NCBI GenBank assembly: GCA_016293645.1 | Contig: JAEDDW010000030.1 | Location: 1-19,276 of the forward strand | Origin: Treponema sp. | GTDB taxonomy: Bacteria; Spirochaetota; Spirochaetia; Treponematales; Treponemataceae | DNA: 19,276 bases | Direction of reading: 5' to 3' | Shown: piece by piece, positions 7,313-15,012 of the stretch | How the letters are laid out: each line of letters opens with the position of its first letter | Numbering within the stretch: the first letter of the stretch is position 1 | Notes under the pieces: generated by a model | The model's input: the letters and a program-made list of their open reading frames with translations, nothing else | Database searches by the model: none | What the model was told of the DNA's origin: nothing | Position numbers and translations under genes: made by a program

Positions 7313-8221
7313 ATGACATCAGACGAAAAAAACACCATCTATGATTTTCTGAAAACCACATCTTCCTGGGCTTACGGCTATTCGTCCCCTAAATTTGCGG
7401 AAGATGACATTGTATTTGATGATGATGTCATTGAATTTGTCGAGGCACCAGTTCCACAGGCGGAACCAATGAAAGCCCAGGCGGACAAGGCTAGTCCTTC
7501 AGCTGCCGTCAGTGAAATTGCTTCACAAAAGAAAGAGGAAACCGACACTGCCGAGACAACGGAAACAGCCCCTGAAAATTCTGACAGACCTCAGGCCACA
7601 GGCGGAATCACCCTTGAGACAGTCAAAGCCAAAATTGACGCCTGCCACAACTGCATTCTTGCAAACACAAGGACAAATACAGTTCCGGGTGAAGGAGTAG
7701 AAGCTCCGTATGTAATGGTCATCGGCGAAGGACCAGGTGAAGATGAAGACAAGTCCGGACGTCCCTTTGTCGGCAAGGCAGGACAGCTTCTGGACAAGAT
7801 GCTTGCCGCCATCGGTCTTGGACGCAACGCAAACTGCTACATCGCAAACATCGTAAAATGCCGTCCTCCAATGAACCGCACACCGATGCCTGATGAAGCT
7901 GCCGCATGCGCTGGATTTCTTCAGGCACAGATACACCTTCTCAAGCCCCAGTTCATTCTTGCAATGGGTCGAACTGCAGTTCAAAACCTGCTCCATACAA
8001 ACACGGGAATAAACACACTCCGCGGACAATGGCTTGAGTTTCAGTTTGGAAATGAAAAGATTCCGCTGATGGCCACATTCCATCCAAGTGCACTTCTACG
8101 CGACGAACGTCTGAAGGCACCGGCATGGCAGGACCTTAAGAAATTCCGGGAAAAACTCCTGGCAACAAAACCTGACTACGCAGAAATTTTCTACAGCCAG
8201 CAGAACGCATCACGTCAGTAA
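7313..8221 (+). CDS. Uracil-DNA glycosylase, family 4 (iron-sulphur type)
   Basis: This enzyme removes uracil from DNA and starts base-excision repair. The 302-residue product carries the family 4 signatures: GEGPGEDEDKSGRPFVGKAG from residue 138, NIVKCRPP near 179, and HPSALLR at 257-263. Four cysteines suited to a 4Fe-4S cluster are Cys111, Cys114, Cys183 and Cys199, with the family's usual spacing (C-x2-C, then C-x15-C). About 100 residues precede the catalytic domain: a short helix with an SSWAYGYSSPK segment and then a low-complexity Glu/Ala/Thr/Pro linker (about 40-95). I chose the ATG at 7313 because a perfect TATAAT lies just ahead of it; an in-frame ATG at 7244 would add 23 residues that look unlike protein of this family. 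priA follows after 4 nt, so the two are probably co-transcribed as a repair and restart unit. Confidence 0.92.
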   Translation: MTSDEKNTIYDFLKTTSSWAYGYSSPKFAEDDIVFDDDVIEFVEAPVPQAEPMKAQADKASPSAAVSEIASQKKEETDTAETTETAPENSDRPQATGGITLETVKAKIDACHNCILANTRTNTVPGEGVEAPYVMVIGEGPGEDEDKSGRPFVGKAGQLLDKMLAAIGLGRNANCYIANIVKCRPPMNRTPMPDEAAACAGFLQAQIHLLKPQFILAMGRTAVQNLLHTNTGINTLRGQWLEFQFGNEKIPLMATFHPSALLRDERLKAPAWQDLKKFREKLLATKPDYAEIFYSQQNASRQ

Positions 8222-8225
8222 AAAT

Positions 8226-10238
8226 ATGAGTGAAACAAAACAAAGATACATCAATGTTGTCCTCAACGTGCCTCTAAACCAGGCCTTCACCTACAGGGAA
8301 CCACCTGAAAGTGACAGACAGCCACTTCCAAAAAATCCATTCGGCTACAGAGTCGAGGTGAAATTCGGCAACAGAAAAACAACGGGCTTTGTTACAGGTG
8401 TCTATGACCAGCTTCCCAAAGACTGTGCCGTAGGTGAGGAAAAAATCAGAAGTGCCCTGAGATATATCGACAGTGAAAACCTTCTCACAGAGGAACTCTA
8501 CTCGCTTGCAACTTTCATGAGCGCTTATTACATTGCCCCGATAGGTGAATGTGTCTTTGCCATGATCCCGTCCGGAAAAAGGGAAACTGAAATTCCAGGT
8601 TTTTCTTTCTTTCAGGATGAAAAAGGTTTTGAGAAAAAAGAACTCAGCAACGAGCAGAAAACTGCAGTTGATGGTATCCTCGCGGAAAAGAACCGCAATC
8701 ATTTTCACTATCTCTACGGAACGACTGGAAGCGGCAAAACGGAAGTATTCCTCACCTGTGCAGAGCGGGTCATGAAGGAAGGCAAAGGCGTAATCTATCT
8801 TGTACCTGAGATCGGTTTGACACCGCAGGTTGTGGAAGCTGTCCGCAACCGTTTTGGAAACACGGCGGCAGTCCTCCATTCAGAACTCACACCAAGCCAG
8901 AGACTTGGTGAATGGAAAAGAATACTTCACAGGGAAGCACGTGTAATCATCGGAGCCAGAAGCGCAATATTCGCACCGGTACCTGATCTTGGTCTTGTGA
9001 TCATCGATGAGGAACACGACTCATCATACAAATCAGGCTCATCCCCACGGTATCATGCAAGGCAGATCGCAATGCTAAGATGTTCCCGCGGGGGGATACC
9101 GTTGATCATGGGATCAGCAACACCATCTCTGGAAGCCTGGCATTCAATGGGTGAAGGGAAAATCCTGAAGCACACTTTGACAAGGAGGCTGGCAGGAGGC
9201 GCAGCTCCAAAGATCGAATGCGTAAACCTTAGTGCGGAGGCGAACGGTGAAAGCTGCATCTCAAGAAAACTGAATTCTGAGATTGCTCAGACCGTCGCAG
9301 AAAAGAAACAGTCCATACTCTTTTTAAATAGACGCGGATTCACCCATTTTTTCAGATGTGCCTTCTGCGGTTTTGAACTCAAGTGCAAAAACTGTTCAGT
9401 TGCCCTTACCTATCATAAGACGGAAAACAGATTGAGGTGCCACTACTGCGGTTACAGCGCCGCTCCTCCACAGCAGTGCCCGGAATGCGGATCACTGGAC
9501 ATTGGATACTCCGGTTTTGGAACTGAATACATAGAAAGTGAAGTAAAGGCAAAATTTCCCAACGCGAAAGTCATCAGGGCAGATACTGATTCACTGCATC
9601 ACAAGGGAGAACTTCAGGAACGTTTTGATTCTTTCAGAAAAGGAGATGCCGACATTCTTCTTGGAACCCAGATGGTGGCAAAGGGACTTAATTTTCCAAA
9701 CCTCAAGCTGGTCGGTGTCGTTCTTGCGGACACATCGCTGCATCTTCCGGATTTTCGTGCGGCAGAAAAAACTTTTGCACTCATAACCCAGGTTGCAGGC
9801 AGAGCCGGAAGATTTTTTCCTGATGGTAAAGTAATCGTCCAAAGCTACAGTCCGGAACGTGATGCCATATCCTTTGCCGTCCGTGGTGATACCGCAGGCT
9901 TTTATAAAAAAGAACTGGAGATGAGACGCCTTCTGGGATTTCCTCCATTTACAAGACTTCTGCGACTGGTTTTCAGATCGGCTGTTCCACAGGCAGCGGA
10001 AGTTGCCGCTGACGCAGGTGCAAGGATACTTGCAAAAAGAGCCGCATCAGATGTAGAAATTCTTGGACCTGCCGAGTGCCCGTTGAACATGGTCGGTGGC
10101 AATTACAGATACCAGATACTCCTCAGAAGCAGCAGCATAAAATCATTGCAGGAAGCGGCAAAAAACCTTGTGTGGGGTTACAAGACTCCTAAAGATGTAT
10201 ACATTGAGGTTGATGTTGATCCGGTCAACATGATGTAG
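8226..10238 (+). CDS. priA: Primosomal protein PriA, replication-restart helicase
   Basis: PriA recognises stalled or collapsed replication forks, unwinds the lagging strand with 3'-5' polarity and helps reload the replicative helicase. The 670-residue product has an N-terminal DNA-binding part (about 1-115). Its helicase core has Walker A GTTGSGKT at 165-172, DEEHD at 261-265 and the helicase motif GSATPS near 296. Eight zinc-binding cysteines fall at 378, 381, 387, 390, 405, 408, 418 and 421. The late motifs are GTQMVAKG and VAGRAGR (about 480-529). It is somewhat shorter than E. coli PriA (about 730), mostly in the N-terminal half, as in many bacteria. The ATG lies 4 nt after the glycosylase stop and has no Shine-Dalgarno site, so coupling from the upstream gene is likely. 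Its last 14 nt overlap the 3' end of truA on the other strand. Confidence 0.97.
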   Translation: MSETKQRYINVVLNVPLNQAFTYREPPESDRQPLPKNPFGYRVEVKFGNRKTTGFVTGVYDQLPKDCAVGEEKIRSALRYIDSENLLTEELYSLATFMSAYYIAPIGECVFAMIPSGKRETEIPGFSFFQDEKGFEKKELSNEQKTAVDGILAEKNRNHFHYLYGTTGSGKTEVFLTCAERVMKEGKGVIYLVPEIGLTPQVVEAVRNRFGNTAAVLHSELTPSQRLGEWKRILHREARVIIGARSAIFAPVPDLGLVIIDEEHDSSYKSGSSPRYHARQIAMLRCSRGGIPLIMGSATPSLEAWHSMGEGKILKHTLTRRLAGGAAPKIECVNLSAEANGESCISRKLNSEIAQTVAEKKQSILFLNRRGFTHFFRCAFCGFELKCKNCSVALTYHKTENRLRCHYCGYSAAPPQQCPECGSLDIGYSGFGTEYIESEVKAKFPNAKVIRADTDSLHHKGELQERFDSFRKGDADILLGTQMVAKGLNFPNLKLVGVVLADTSLHLPDFRAAEKTFALITQVAGRAGRFFPDGKVIVQSYSPERDAISFAVRGDTAGFYKKELEMRRLLGFPPFTRLLRLVFRSAVPQAAEVAADAGARILAKRAASDVEILGPAECPLNMVGGNYRYQILLRSSSIKSLQEAAKNLVWGYKTPKDVYIEVDVDPVNMM

Positions 10239-11046
10239 ACCTGCCGGAAATATTCTGAAACCTGTCATGGCGGACAGGACCGTCATAGAAAATTTCCCAG
10301 AGGAAAAGTCCGGTTGCAGGCGCAGTCGTCAGAGCACGGCTTCTGTCATGGCTTTCAAGGATTTCCCGGAAATATTTTCCGTCATAACCTTTCTTTTCAC
10401 ATTCTATGATGGTTCCGGTTATTGAGCGGACCATTTTCCACAGGAAGGCGTTTGCCTGAATCTCAAAGACAAGAAGTCCCTTTTCCTCATCCTTCCAGTA
10501 AAAAAAGGCATTCTCAAGATAACGCATGGTGGAAAGGCTCTGGTCACCGCTTGCGGCAAAAGTCGCACAGTCAATCTCTCCCCTGAGGCATGAAGCCATG
10601 TCATTCAAGACCAGAATATCCGGCCTGCGTGGAATATACCATCTGTAACGGCTTTCATCAGCAAAGGGATAGTTTTCACACTGGATGAAATATCTGTATT
10701 TTCTGCTTGTGGCACTGAAACGGCTGTTGAATTCCATATCCTTTTCAACCACATCCATGATCCTTATGTCAGGCGGAAGAAGTCCGTTCAATGCGCGAAG
10801 ATAGTTTTCCCTTTTTATGCCGTCAACGGGAGAAATAAAATTCGCAGCCTGAGCAGCAGCATGAACTCCGCTGTCAGTCCTGCCGGAACCATAAAGTTTG
10901 ATGGATGTTCCAAGCATTTTCTGCAGAGCCTTTTCTATTTCACCCTGCACTGTCCTGACCGGCATCCCGGCATCAGATTTATCCTGACGCTGCCATCCGC
11001 AGAAATCAGTTCCGTCGTAGGAAACAGTAAGAAGAATGTTAGTCAT
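10225..11046 (-). CDS. truA: tRNA pseudouridine(38-40) synthase TruA
   Basis: TruA isomerises uridines 38-40 in the anticodon stem-loop of many tRNAs. The 273-residue product begins MTNILLTVSYDGTDFCGWQR, the usual TruA start, and has the catalytic aspartate in GSGRTDSGVHA (Asp58). The paired-domain motifs SRKYRYFIQC and NAFLWKMVRSITG follow. The open frame continues upstream to a TTG at 11055, but the ATG at 11046 fits the family and overlaps the end of the DUF2225 gene by 8 nt, indicating translational coupling. It is the last gene of the run starting at dxs. Its stop lies inside the 3' end of the converging priA gene. Length and motifs are complete. Confidence 0.96.
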   Translation of the reverse strand: MTNILLTVSYDGTDFCGWQRQDKSDAGMPVRTVQGEIEKALQKMLGTSIKLYGSGRTDSGVHAAAQAANFISPVDGIKRENYLRALNGLLPPDIRIMDVVEKDMEFNSRFSATSRKYRYFIQCENYPFADESRYRWYIPRRPDILVLNDMASCLRGEIDCATFAASGDQSLSTMRYLENAFFYWKDEEKGLLVFEIQANAFLWKMVRSITGTIIECEKKGYDGKYFREILESHDRSRALTTAPATGLFLWEIFYDGPVRHDRFQNISGRSTSC

Positions 11047-11950
11047 CGTCGCCAAAAATATTGTTTGACGAAAGTTCTGCAGTCATCTTGTCGTAAAGAT
11101 CCCTTGCAACTTCCAGAAGAGGACCCGGTTTTGCCTTGCTGGATTTTCCGAGACCGAAAATTCTTGCAATGGCCTTTTTGCTGTCCTCAAGTTTCTTCAA
11201 TCTCAACTGAAGGTTTTCATGCTGACCATATTTGAATTCCAGAAGTCCTGAAAGATAAATGATTCCGTCGTATCCGTAATTTTTGTCTGTGTCAGGACCA
11301 AAATGAGAAACAGATTCTATGGATTCGATTCTTCCAGTTTCATTGATCAATGTCTGCTGATAAAAAAACAATGCCTTTCTGTAAAACACCTGGGCAATAT
11401 AGTCGTAGTTATGGCCAGGACTGACATGATCGATATCCTGACAAAGCCATGCAAGTCTAAGTGCGATTTCACCTTTCTTGAAAGTCGGAGAATAGGCAAT
11501 ATCCACCTTCTCATAGCACATAAGGGCAAGATAGTACATGGCAGCACCATCATAGAGAGTTCTTTCATCGTAAATATTAAAGTGAGGGAAAATAGTCTCA
11601 CAGGCCTTTATTCTCTTTTCGGAAGATTCTGCAAGACGGTCAAAAGTCGCTCCATCCTTGATTGATTTAAAATCCTTCCAGAACAAAGCTGTATGACAGT
11701 TTGGACAGCATCCAATTTCATAGATCAGTGGATAGACCCGTCCGAATTTCTTCGATGGTTCATAGTTTCTATGGAGCTCGTCAGTAAGGTTGCCGGCAAT
11801 TGTTCTACCACCACCTTGATGCATTACTTCCTGTCTGAATGTTTTCTGACATACAGGACAAAGCATGTCTTCTTTTGCCCAATATGAAACGGCAGGTTTC
11901 TTAGGTCCCTCATCCATTGAGAAAGCCTTGCTGATGTTGCTTCTAGCCAT
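11039..11950 (-). CDS. DUF2225 family protein with putative zinc-binding cysteines
   Basis: The 303-residue product matches the uncharacterised DUF2225 family by its N-terminal pattern. This consists of CPVC (Cys31, Cys34), a conserved polar stretch, then YPLIYEIGCCPNCHTALF (Cys81, Cys82, Cys85), which together look like a zinc site. The rest (about 100-290) is helix-rich, with repeated Tyr/Ala/Leu positions suggestive of a TPR-like fold, and includes DIDHVSPGHNYDYIAQVFYR. No signal peptide or membrane segment is seen, so it is probably cytoplasmic. It lies 20 nt downstream of acpS and overlaps truA. As I recall, the same neighbours occur in Borrelia, which suggests a conserved but unknown role. 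No enzymatic function can be assigned. Confidence 0.85.
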   Translation of the reverse strand: MARSNISKAFSMDEGPKKPAVSYWAKEDMLCPVCQKTFRQEVMHQGGGRTIAGNLTDELHRNYEPSKKFGRVYPLIYEIGCCPNCHTALFWKDFKSIKDGATFDRLAESSEKRIKACETIFPHFNIYDERTLYDGAAMYYLALMCYEKVDIAYSPTFKKGEIALRLAWLCQDIDHVSPGHNYDYIAQVFYRKALFFYQQTLINETGRIESIESVSHFGPDTDKNYGYDGIIYLSGLLEFKYGQHENLQLRLKKLEDSKKAIARIFGLGKSSKAKPGPLLEVARDLYDKMTAELSSNNIFGDDD

Positions 11951-11970
11951 CCGTATCCCCCATTATATTT

Positions 11971-12357
11971 CTATTTCAAGATCTCTATTATCACATTGGC
12001 TACAGCATATTCCTTTTCATGACTGATTGAAACATGAATCCTGTAGTCCTTACCGCACATTTTCTCGACAGTCTCCAAAGCCTTGCCCGTAACATGGAAC
12101 ACAGGTTTCCCAAGTCCATCAGGCGCAACATATACCTCGTTCAGATTGAATCCACTGATTCCTGTTCCAAGAGCCTTTGAAAAAGCTTCCTTGGCGGCAA
12201 AGCGGCCTGCATAGAATTCACATTTTCTTTTCTCAGAGGCAGTGTCACCGGCTCTTTCATTGGGATTGAAAAAACGTTCTATGAAAAGCGACTCTTCACC
12301 AACCCACTTTTTGAAACGTGAAATCTCAACTATGTCGCAGCCTGTTCCAAAAATCAT
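11971..12357 (-). CDS. acpS: Holo-[acyl-carrier-protein] synthase AcpS
   Basis: AcpS transfers 4'-phosphopantetheine from coenzyme A to apo-ACP, making the active carrier for fatty-acid synthesis. The 128-residue product has the normal family length. The metal-binding motif GTGCDIVEISRF carries Asp8, and GRFAAKEAFSKALGTGI carries Glu57 and Lys61, with the N-terminal FFNPNE segment between. The C-terminal VSISHEKEYAVANVI strand is also typical. Its ATG shares one base with the TGA stop of the preceding cdaR gene, so translation is probably coupled. It is complete. Confidence 0.95.
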   Translation of the reverse strand: MIFGTGCDIVEISRFKKWVGEESLFIERFFNPNERAGDTASEKRKCEFYAGRFAAKEAFSKALGTGISGFNLNEVYVAPDGLGKPVFHVTGKALETVEKMCGKDYRIHVSISHEKEYAVANVIIEILK

Positions 12358-13391
12358 CAGTTCACATCTCCGGAATCGGCAGCCGGATTTTTCAAGACTT
12401 CTGAATTTGCATCAATATCATTTTCGGAACTTTTCTCTTCTTTTTTGACAATTTCCAGGGTAACTTCATTCTTTGAAATCTGAGCAAGAGTGTATGCCGG
12501 AGAAAGCTCGACAATGACCGGAACAGTATAAATTCCAGGCTGAGTTATGAAAGAAAGATCCGCATAGACACTCATGTTCTTCAAACTGAACTTTTCAATA
12601 TCAAGAACATTACCTTCGATAACGACGTTGACATTTTCCGTCTCACCTGCAATCGAGAATTCCTCAACAAGTGAATTGAACTTTACCTCAACGTCTTCTA
12701 TTTCCTTTACCATTGCCTCAGAAACAATCGGAACAGAAACCTTCACAACATTTTCGTCCATGAATGACACGTAGGAATTTGGATTCACCGCCTTGAGCAC
12801 CTTTGACACCAAGAATTCAGCGCCATCGATATTCACGGAACCAACCTGGATTTCACTTATCTCGTCCAGCATGAACTGAGGACCTGAAATGAAGATGTGG
12901 GACGGTTCTATCTTTGCGCCAAGAGCCTTGTATCCGTGTGCAGGAGTTCCGTAGACGGAAGTTTTAAGCGGAACAAGTTTCATGGCCTTCTTCTGGATTT
13001 CAAAATGAATGCTGTCTGGCACTACAGTTATCTCAAGAGGATCAAGATCAAGCTGGACAAGTTTTTCCGAAAGATCAACGCAGACAGGAAAGTTCCAGTT
13101 GCCTTCCTTGGTACGCGAAGAAATATCGACGTAAGCCTCAAGATCATGCTCCGTAATCTGAGAGATCTTCTCGCGTCTTGTACGGATCTTTACCTTTATG
13201 TATTTATCCTTCTGCAGTCCATCCACAGGAAGCATATTTCCTTCCTTTCGCACATCAAGAGGAACTGAAAAAGTTTTCGTTTCAAGAAGAGAAATCTGAT
13301 GGAAAAAATATATCATGGCCGCAAGGATAAAGCAGATGGCTTTAACCGGCCAGTTGTTAATCAGCTTTTCCAGTAATGGTTTTGTGTTCAT
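12357..13391 (-). CDS. cdaR: YbbR-domain protein, CdaR-like regulator of diadenylate cyclase
   Basis: In other bacteria CdaR is membrane anchored, with outward-facing YbbR domains, and modulates the neighbouring diadenylate cyclase CdaA. The 344-residue product has one N-terminal transmembrane segment (WPVKAICFILAAMIYFFH, about residues 13-30). Repeated beta-rich YbbR-like units of about 80 residues follow, with family phrases such as TFSVPLDVRKEGNMLPVDG. It ends in a charged, probably disordered tail (KKEEKSSEN and beyond). The longest frame begins at a TTG (13445); the ATG at 13391 is better because it puts the membrane segment near the start. Even so it overlaps the end of cdaA by 35 nt. 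It is followed by acpS, not by glmM as in Firmicutes. Confidence 0.88.
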   Translation of the reverse strand: MNTKPLLEKLINNWPVKAICFILAAMIYFFHQISLLETKTFSVPLDVRKEGNMLPVDGLQKDKYIKVKIRTRREKISQITEHDLEAYVDISSRTKEGNWNFPVCVDLSEKLVQLDLDPLEITVVPDSIHFEIQKKAMKLVPLKTSVYGTPAHGYKALGAKIEPSHIFISGPQFMLDEISEIQVGSVNIDGAEFLVSKVLKAVNPNSYVSFMDENVVKVSVPIVSEAMVKEIEDVEVKFNSLVEEFSIAGETENVNVVIEGNVLDIEKFSLKNMSVYADLSFITQPGIYTVPVIVELSPAYTLAQISKNEVTLEIVKKEEKSSENDIDANSEVLKNPAADSGDVN

Positions 13392-14184
13392 CAATAGTGT
13401 CCTCAATGATCTGCTGGTCAGGAGTGATGTCCAGCTGTCTTTCAAGAATTCTTGTCACCTGCTCCGATGTCAGGTCATAGTGAAGCTTTGAATCATAGGC
13501 AAGGGAAAAGGCGCCAGTTTCCTCACTGACAATGAGGATGACACAGTCAGTCACTTCGCTCAGACCCAGGGCAGCTCTGTGGCGTGTTCCGAAAGTCTTC
13601 TTGATGTCATACTGCTCGCTGACAGGCAGAAAGCAGCCTGCGGAAAGAATCTTGTTTCCCTTGATGAAGCAGGCGCCGTCATGAAGCGGAGTATTATGCC
13701 CGAATATGGTAACAAGAAGATTGGAAGAAAGATCCGCGTTCATCTTTGTTCCGGTCTCAAGAAAATTGTCGACCTTGGTATGACGGACAAAACAGACAAG
13801 CATTCCTCTTTTCTGTTTTGAAAGCATTTCTGCGGCAATCAACACGGAATCGACATAGGTGTGTTTTGCTCTTGAACCAACGGTAAACCATCTGCCCTGT
13901 CCAAGCTTTAGAAAGACTTTTCTTAGTTCCGGCTGGAAGACAATGGCAAAGACAAGGACCAGTCCAGGCGCAAGGGTTGAGAAAATCCACATCATCGTCT
14001 TGAGCTGAAAAATCACAGCGACAGCGTATGCTATTATGACGATGACGGCAGACTTGATGATCTGGACGGCGTTTGTCTGGCTTATGATCTGATAGACCTT
14101 GTACAAAAGGAACGTAAGGATGCCTATGTCAAGGACAGGTCTTATTCCGTCATATATCTTCAATAAAGTGGAAAACTGATTCAT
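13357..14184 (-). CDS. cdaA: Diadenylate cyclase CdaA (membrane DAC enzyme)
   Basis: CdaA joins two ATP molecules into cyclic di-AMP, a second messenger for potassium, osmotic and envelope homeostasis. The 275-residue product has three N-terminal membrane helices (about residues 16-34, 43-60 and 65-84). A DAC domain follows with the catalytic motifs PLHDGA (167-171) and GTRHR (199-203), plus LGLSE and SEETG. The usual GALIV stretch reads GMLVCFV, a mild variation that leaves the catalytic residues intact. It starts 3 nt after the folP stop, with no strong Shine-Dalgarno, and its end overlaps the cdaR start by 35 nt. The arrangement folP-cdaA-cdaR-acpS makes c-di-AMP synthesis part of a housekeeping run. 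Confidence 0.96.
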   Translation of the reverse strand: MNQFSTLLKIYDGIRPVLDIGILTFLLYKVYQIISQTNAVQIIKSAVIVIIAYAVAVIFQLKTMMWIFSTLAPGLVLVFAIVFQPELRKVFLKLGQGRWFTVGSRAKHTYVDSVLIAAEMLSKQKRGMLVCFVRHTKVDNFLETGTKMNADLSSNLLVTIFGHNTPLHDGACFIKGNKILSAGCFLPVSEQYDIKKTFGTRHRAALGLSEVTDCVILIVSEETGAFSLAYDSKLHYDLTSEQVTRILERQLDITPDQQIIEDTIDEHKTITGKAD

Positions 14185-14187
14185 AAT

Positions 14188-15003
14188 TTATAGAAGAGAT
14201 TTTAACACAGCAAAAGTATCAAGGCAAGGAGCACAGTCATGGACACGGACCATGAAGGCTCCGTTCAGGACGGAAACAAGGTCGGCCGCAAGAGTTCCGT
14301 AGAGCCTGTCTGAAACATCACGACCTGTCATCTGACCTATGCATGTCTTCCGCGACAGGGCCATGAGGACCGGATACTTTCCACGGCATAAAGAGCCGCA
14401 GTTTTTTATGAGCTGTATGTTGCCATCCAGATCCTTGCCAAAACCGACACCAGGATCAACAATGATCTTTTCTTTTTTTATTCCGCATGAGATGGCATAA
14501 TCCGCCCTTTCTTCAAGATATGAGCTGACTTCCTCAAAAACGTTTCCGTAGGAAGTATGATCCTGCATCGTGACGGGAATTCCCTTCTTGTGCATGAGAA
14601 TCACCGGAATATCTTTTTCCGCGCAGAAACCGGCCATCTCCCTGTCATCTTCAAGGGCGGACACATCGTTGAGGATATCGGCGCCAGCATTGAAGGCTTC
14701 CTTCATCACGGAAAGTTTTCTTGTATCTATGGAAATCGGTATATCGCTGTGCTTTCGAATCTCCTCAACAAGAGGAACAACGCGGCGGATCTCTTCTTCC
14801 GCATCAACATACAAGGAACCAGGTCTTGTGGATTCTCCTCCGATGTCGAGAAGATCCGCTCCCTCGTCGATCATCTTGAGCGCACGGTCCAATCCCCCAC
14901 GGCTGCCGTCAAAGAAACTGTCAGGAGTAGCATTTACTATGGCCATGATGAAGGCGGGGTTTTCAGTAATGATTTTTCTGTCACGCAGAACAAGTTCTTT
15001 CAT
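14188..15003 (-). CDS. folP: Dihydropteroate synthase FolP
   Basis: FolP condenses p-aminobenzoate with 6-hydroxymethyl-dihydropterin pyrophosphate to make dihydropteroate in folate synthesis, and is the target of sulphonamides. The 271-residue product has the TIM-barrel motifs in order: NATPDSFFDGSRG (Asn24), DIGGESTRPG (53-62), SIDTRK, NDVSAL, a LMHKKG segment, DPGVGFGKDLDGN, ALSRKT and MVRVHD. All expected pterin- and phosphate-binding residues appear present. It starts 9 nt after the dxs stop and runs 3 nt short of cdaA. No other folate gene is visible in the window. Confidence 0.96.
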   Translation of the reverse strand: MKELVLRDRKIITENPAFIMAIVNATPDSFFDGSRGGLDRALKMIDEGADLLDIGGESTRPGSLYVDAEEEIRRVVPLVEEIRKHSDIPISIDTRKLSVMKEAFNAGADILNDVSALEDDREMAGFCAEKDIPVILMHKKGIPVTMQDHTSYGNVFEEVSSYLEERADYAISCGIKKEKIIVDPGVGFGKDLDGNIQLIKNCGSLCRGKYPVLMALSRKTCIGQMTGRDVSDRLYGTLAADLVSVLNGAFMVRVHDCAPCLDTFAVLKSLL

Positions 15004-15012
15004 AAGCCCATC

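Noticed and set aside
10261..10278. Hairpin as an intrinsic terminator for priA
   Set aside because: The stem is only 6 bp and is followed on the plus strand by a mixed sequence without a T run, so it is not listed as a terminator.
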